A stretch of DNA of 17,735 nt from Clostridiales bacterium. GTDB lineage: Bacteria; Bacillota; Clostridia; Oscillospirales; Ruminococcaceae. Both the position numbers and the translations under genes were made by a program. The DNA is taken from positions 1 to 17,735 of the forward strand of contig JAAYSW010000039.1 in the NCBI GenBank assembly GCA_012523875.1. Reading direction: 5' to 3'. Below, piece after piece: positions 15,548 through 17,735 of the stretch (position 1 is the stretch's first letter; each line of letters opens with the position of its first letter). The notes under the pieces were generated by a model, which had not been told where the DNA came from, did not search any database, and worked only from the letters and a program-made list of their open reading frames with translations.

Positions 15548-16834
15548 TTGGATAAATTCATCATCAAGGGAGGAAGACCACTGGTTGGAGAAATAACAGT
15601 AAGCGGTGCAAAAAATGCTGCTGTTGCAATTATTCCAGCTGTGATTTTGTCAGATGAGCCCTGTGTCCTGGAAAATGTTCCTGATATAAGCGATGTTTCG
15701 ATAAGTTTAAAAATACTTCATGAAATGGGTGCTGATGTTGAAACTATTAATGCTTCAACTTTTAGAATAGATCCAAGGGGAATTAATAATTACTGTGTAC
15801 CATATGAAAGTGCTAGAAAAATGCGTGCTTCGTATTACTTTTTGGGTGCATTATTAGGTAAATTTGGGCAAGCAAGGGTGTCTATGCCGGGCGGGTGTCC
15901 TTTAGGTGATAGGCCAATTGACCAGCACCTAAAAGCATTTACTGCATTGGGTGCTGATTGTAATATCGACCATGGCATGGTTGATGTTAGTGGAAAACTT
16001 GTGGGTAATCAGATTTATCTTGATGTGGTTTCGGTTGGTGCTACTATGAATGCGATGCTTGCATCTGTTAAGGCAATTGGCTTGACAGTTTTAGAAAATG
16101 CCGCTAAAGAACCCCATATTGTTGATTTAGCAAACTTCCTAAACTCAATGGGTGCAGATATAATGGGTGCTGGAACGGATGTAATTAAAATTAGGGGCGT
16201 TGGAAAGTTACGCTCTACTAATTATTCGATAATACCCGACCAAATTGAAGCAGGTACCTATATGGTTGCTGCCGCTGCAACTGGTGGAGATGTTTTGATA
16301 AAAAATATAATACCTAAGCATTTAGAACCAATTTCTGCAAAGCTTGAAAAGATTGGTGTGAATGTTCAGGAGTTTGATGATAGTATCAGAGTTTGGGTGG
16401 ATGGTCCCCTTGTAAAATCAAATGTAAAGACTATGCCACACCCTGGTTTTCCAACGGATATGCAACCACAAATTGCAACGCTTTTGACGCTTGCAGAGGG
16501 TACGAGCATCGTTACTGAGGGCGTGTGGGAGCAACGCTTTAGGTATGTTGATGAGTTAAGAAGAATGGGTGCTGACATTTCCGTTGATGGAAAGGTCGCT
16601 GTTATCGAAGGCACAGGAGAGCTTATGGGAGCACCGGTAAAAGCTTGTGATTTAAGGGCAGGAGCAGCATTGATTATTGCAGGGCTTGCAGCGTATGGAA
16701 TTACCGAAATTGAGGATATTTATCATATAGAGCGTGGATATGAAAATATGGATTTAAAATTACAAGGTTTGGGTGCTGAAATATCAAAGAAAAGTTTCCA
16801 AGAGGAAGTTGACATTATCAAGGAAGCATTGTAA
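15548..16834 (+). CDS. murA: UDP-N-acetylglucosamine 1-carboxyvinyltransferase
   Basis: First committed step of peptidoglycan synthesis: transfers enolpyruvate from phosphoenolpyruvate to UDP-N-acetylglucosamine. The 428-residue length is typical. Lys22-Asn23 (SGAKNAA), catalytic Cys117 in PGGCPLGDRPID (the fosfomycin target, so no Asp-type intrinsic resistance), Asp304 (FPTDMQPQ) and Arg396 (HIERGYEN) are all in place. The start is TTG, six bases after AAGGGGAG (15534-15541); the ATG at 15543 is out of frame. Firmicutes often carry two paralogues, and I cannot say from this copy alone which type it is. Confidence 0.97.
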   Translation: MDKFIIKGGRPLVGEITVSGAKNAAVAIIPAVILSDEPCVLENVPDISDVSISLKILHEMGADVETINASTFRIDPRGINNYCVPYESARKMRASYYFLGALLGKFGQARVSMPGGCPLGDRPIDQHLKAFTALGADCNIDHGMVDVSGKLVGNQIYLDVVSVGATMNAMLASVKAIGLTVLENAAKEPHIVDLANFLNSMGADIMGAGTDVIKIRGVGKLRSTNYSIIPDQIEAGTYMVAAAATGGDVLIKNIIPKHLEPISAKLEKIGVNVQEFDDSIRVWVDGPLVKSNVKTMPHPGFPTDMQPQIATLLTLAEGTSIVTEGVWEQRFRYVDELRRMGADISVDGKVAVIEGTGELMGAPVKACDLRAGAALIIAGLAAYGITEIEDIYHIERGYENMDLKLQGLGAEISKKSFQEEVDIIKEAL

Positions 16835-16897
16835 TCTTATGACATTCGTAGAGGCATTAAATTGCAACATAGAGTAAATGTAGGAAGGAGAATGTCA

Positions 16898-17680
16898 GTG
16901 GCTAGGGTATATCCACTATTCAGCTCAAGTAGAGGAAATGCAACTTTTTTTGGCTCTAGAAAAGGTGGAATATTAGTCGATGCTGGGGTAAGTTTTAAAA
17001 GACTTTCTCAGGCTATGCGTGATTGTGATTTAGATGTATCTGCGATTAAAGGGGTATTTATTACTCATGAGCATTCAGATCATGTTAAAGGGTTAAAGGT
17101 GTTGACAAAAAACACTGGGGTAACAATTTATGGTCAAGGAAAAACGCTTAGAACACTTATTGATAATGAAATAATTCACAGTAGTTCACAGATACTGGAG
17201 ATTAATTCTGCCATAAATGTCGCAGATATGGAAGTTACAGCTTTTGATACTCCACATGATTCTGTTCAAAGTTGTGGGTATAGGATTAGGACTGAGGATG
17301 GAAAAACTTGTGCATTATGTACGGATTTAGGGCATATTACAAAGACTGTTGAGGAAAACTTGCTGGGATGCGATTTGGTCTTGATTGAATCGAATTATGA
17401 TGATAAAATGCTTAGCACAGGAAATTATCCACCATATGTAAAGAGCAGAATAAGATCTAAGCATGGACATTTATCGAATGAATCCTGTGCTGAACAAGTT
17501 TCCAAGCTTATTCAAACAGGTACAACTAGGTTTATTTTATCACATTTAAGTCAAGAAAATAATACTGCCGATATCGCTGAAAGGGTTGTTATAAGCAGAC
17601 TTGAGCAGTTTCAGCGAAATCGTGATTACATATTGCAAATAGCACCTGTTCAGACTAGAGGTGAAATGGTGGTTTTTTAA
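16898..17680 (+). CDS. walJ: WalJ/YycJ-type metallo-beta-lactamase-fold hydrolase
   Basis: A 260-residue cytoplasmic metallo-beta-lactamase-fold protein of the YycJ/WalJ group, linked in Bacillus and streptococci to cell-wall homeostasis and possibly acting as a nuclease. The N-terminus FSSSRGNATFFG (8-19) is the family opening. Metal ligands are His57-x-His59-x-Asp61-His62 (THEHSDH), His120 (TPHDS), Asp143 and His216 (LSHLSQENN), with HGHLSN (189-194) as a further conserved block. The in-frame TTG at 16862 and ATG at 16892 are too far from, or too close to, the ribosome site AGGAAGGAG (16882-16890). GTG 16898, seven bases away, fits. walJ followed by rlmH is a familiar Firmicute neighbourhood, though the WalRK kinase pair is not next to it here. 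Confidence 0.93.
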   Translation: MARVYPLFSSSRGNATFFGSRKGGILVDAGVSFKRLSQAMRDCDLDVSAIKGVFITHEHSDHVKGLKVLTKNTGVTIYGQGKTLRTLIDNEIIHSSSQILEINSAINVADMEVTAFDTPHDSVQSCGYRIRTEDGKTCALCTDLGHITKTVEENLLGCDLVLIESNYDDKMLSTGNYPPYVKSRIRSKHGHLSNESCAEQVSKLIQTGTTRFILSHLSQENNTADIAERVVISRLEQFQRNRDYILQIAPVQTRGEMVVF

Positions 17681-17735
17681 TGCTTAATATAAGGATTATT
17701 GCTGTCGGGGGGCTTAAAGAGAATTATTTGAAATC
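17680..17735 (+). CDS. rlmH: 23S rRNA pseudouridine-1915 N3-methyltransferase, 5' part only
   Basis: Only the first 18 codons lie in the window. The translation begins MLNIRIIAVGGLKENYLK, which matches the RlmH opening (a short strand, then AVG-x-LKE-x-YLK). RlmH methylates pseudouridine 1915 of 23S rRNA. The ATG shares its A with the walJ stop (TAATG), so translation is coupled. The assignment rests on the N-terminus plus the walJ-rlmH neighbourhood. Confidence 0.85.
   Translation, partial: MLNIRIIAVGGLKENYLK

Overview
The window is low-GC and every gene I can support lies on the + strand. The gene set (Gram-positive style RecA, RecX, YqhQ/DUF1385, PgsA, WalJ/YycJ and RlmH, TTG/GTG starts behind strong Shine-Dalgarno sites, sigma-A type promoters) points to a Firmicute, most likely an anaerobic member of Clostridia. 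An Oscillospirales-like source is my guess from the flavour of the proteins; no search was possible. Most of the window is chromosomal core, with no phage, transposase, integrase, CRISPR array, tRNA or rRNA.

Layout. Positions 1-121 hold two strong hairpins in more GC-rich sequence that looks like a dispersed repeat, followed by about 240 bases with no gene. A perfect consensus promoter (373-401) then drives a TTG-started citrate synthase (437-1792). Next come a lipoprotein with three Asp-rich calcium-loop motifs (1829-3139), an OmpR-type response regulator (3179-3877) and its membrane histidine kinase (3924-5345). They are closely spaced and probably form one signalling unit. Tightly packed behind them are yqhQ, prmC, recA, recX, rimO and pgsA (5369-10949), covering a DUF1385 membrane protein, release-factor methylation, recombination and its control, ribosomal S12 methylthiolation and phospholipid synthesis.

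A second perfect promoter (11026-11054) drives an unrecognised 84-residue protein (11135-11389). Its stop codon lies in sequence able to pair with the left arm of an intrinsic terminator (11490-11527) that sits just before cysE. cysE and cysS (11548-13605) give O-acetylserine for cysteine synthesis and charge tRNA-Cys. They are followed by a membrane-anchored cyclophilin-like protein that lacks the catalytic residues (13635-14411). A third promoter (14560-14588) then precedes a lipoprotein cyclophilin with an intact active site (14676-15422). The window closes with murA (peptidoglycan), walJ/yycJ (metallo-beta-lactamase fold) and the first 18 codons of rlmH.

Several starts were moved downstream of the longest possible frame because the Shine-Dalgarno site lies inside the longer version: rimO, the 84-residue gene, cysE, the lipoprotein cyclophilin and walJ. 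cysS was moved on family grounds. I see no clearly novel multi-gene system. The best leads are the possible attenuator between the 84-residue gene and cysE, the lipoprotein/two-component unit, the dead-looking cyclophilin beside a live one, and a 10-T run inside the spacer of the perfect gltA promoter.
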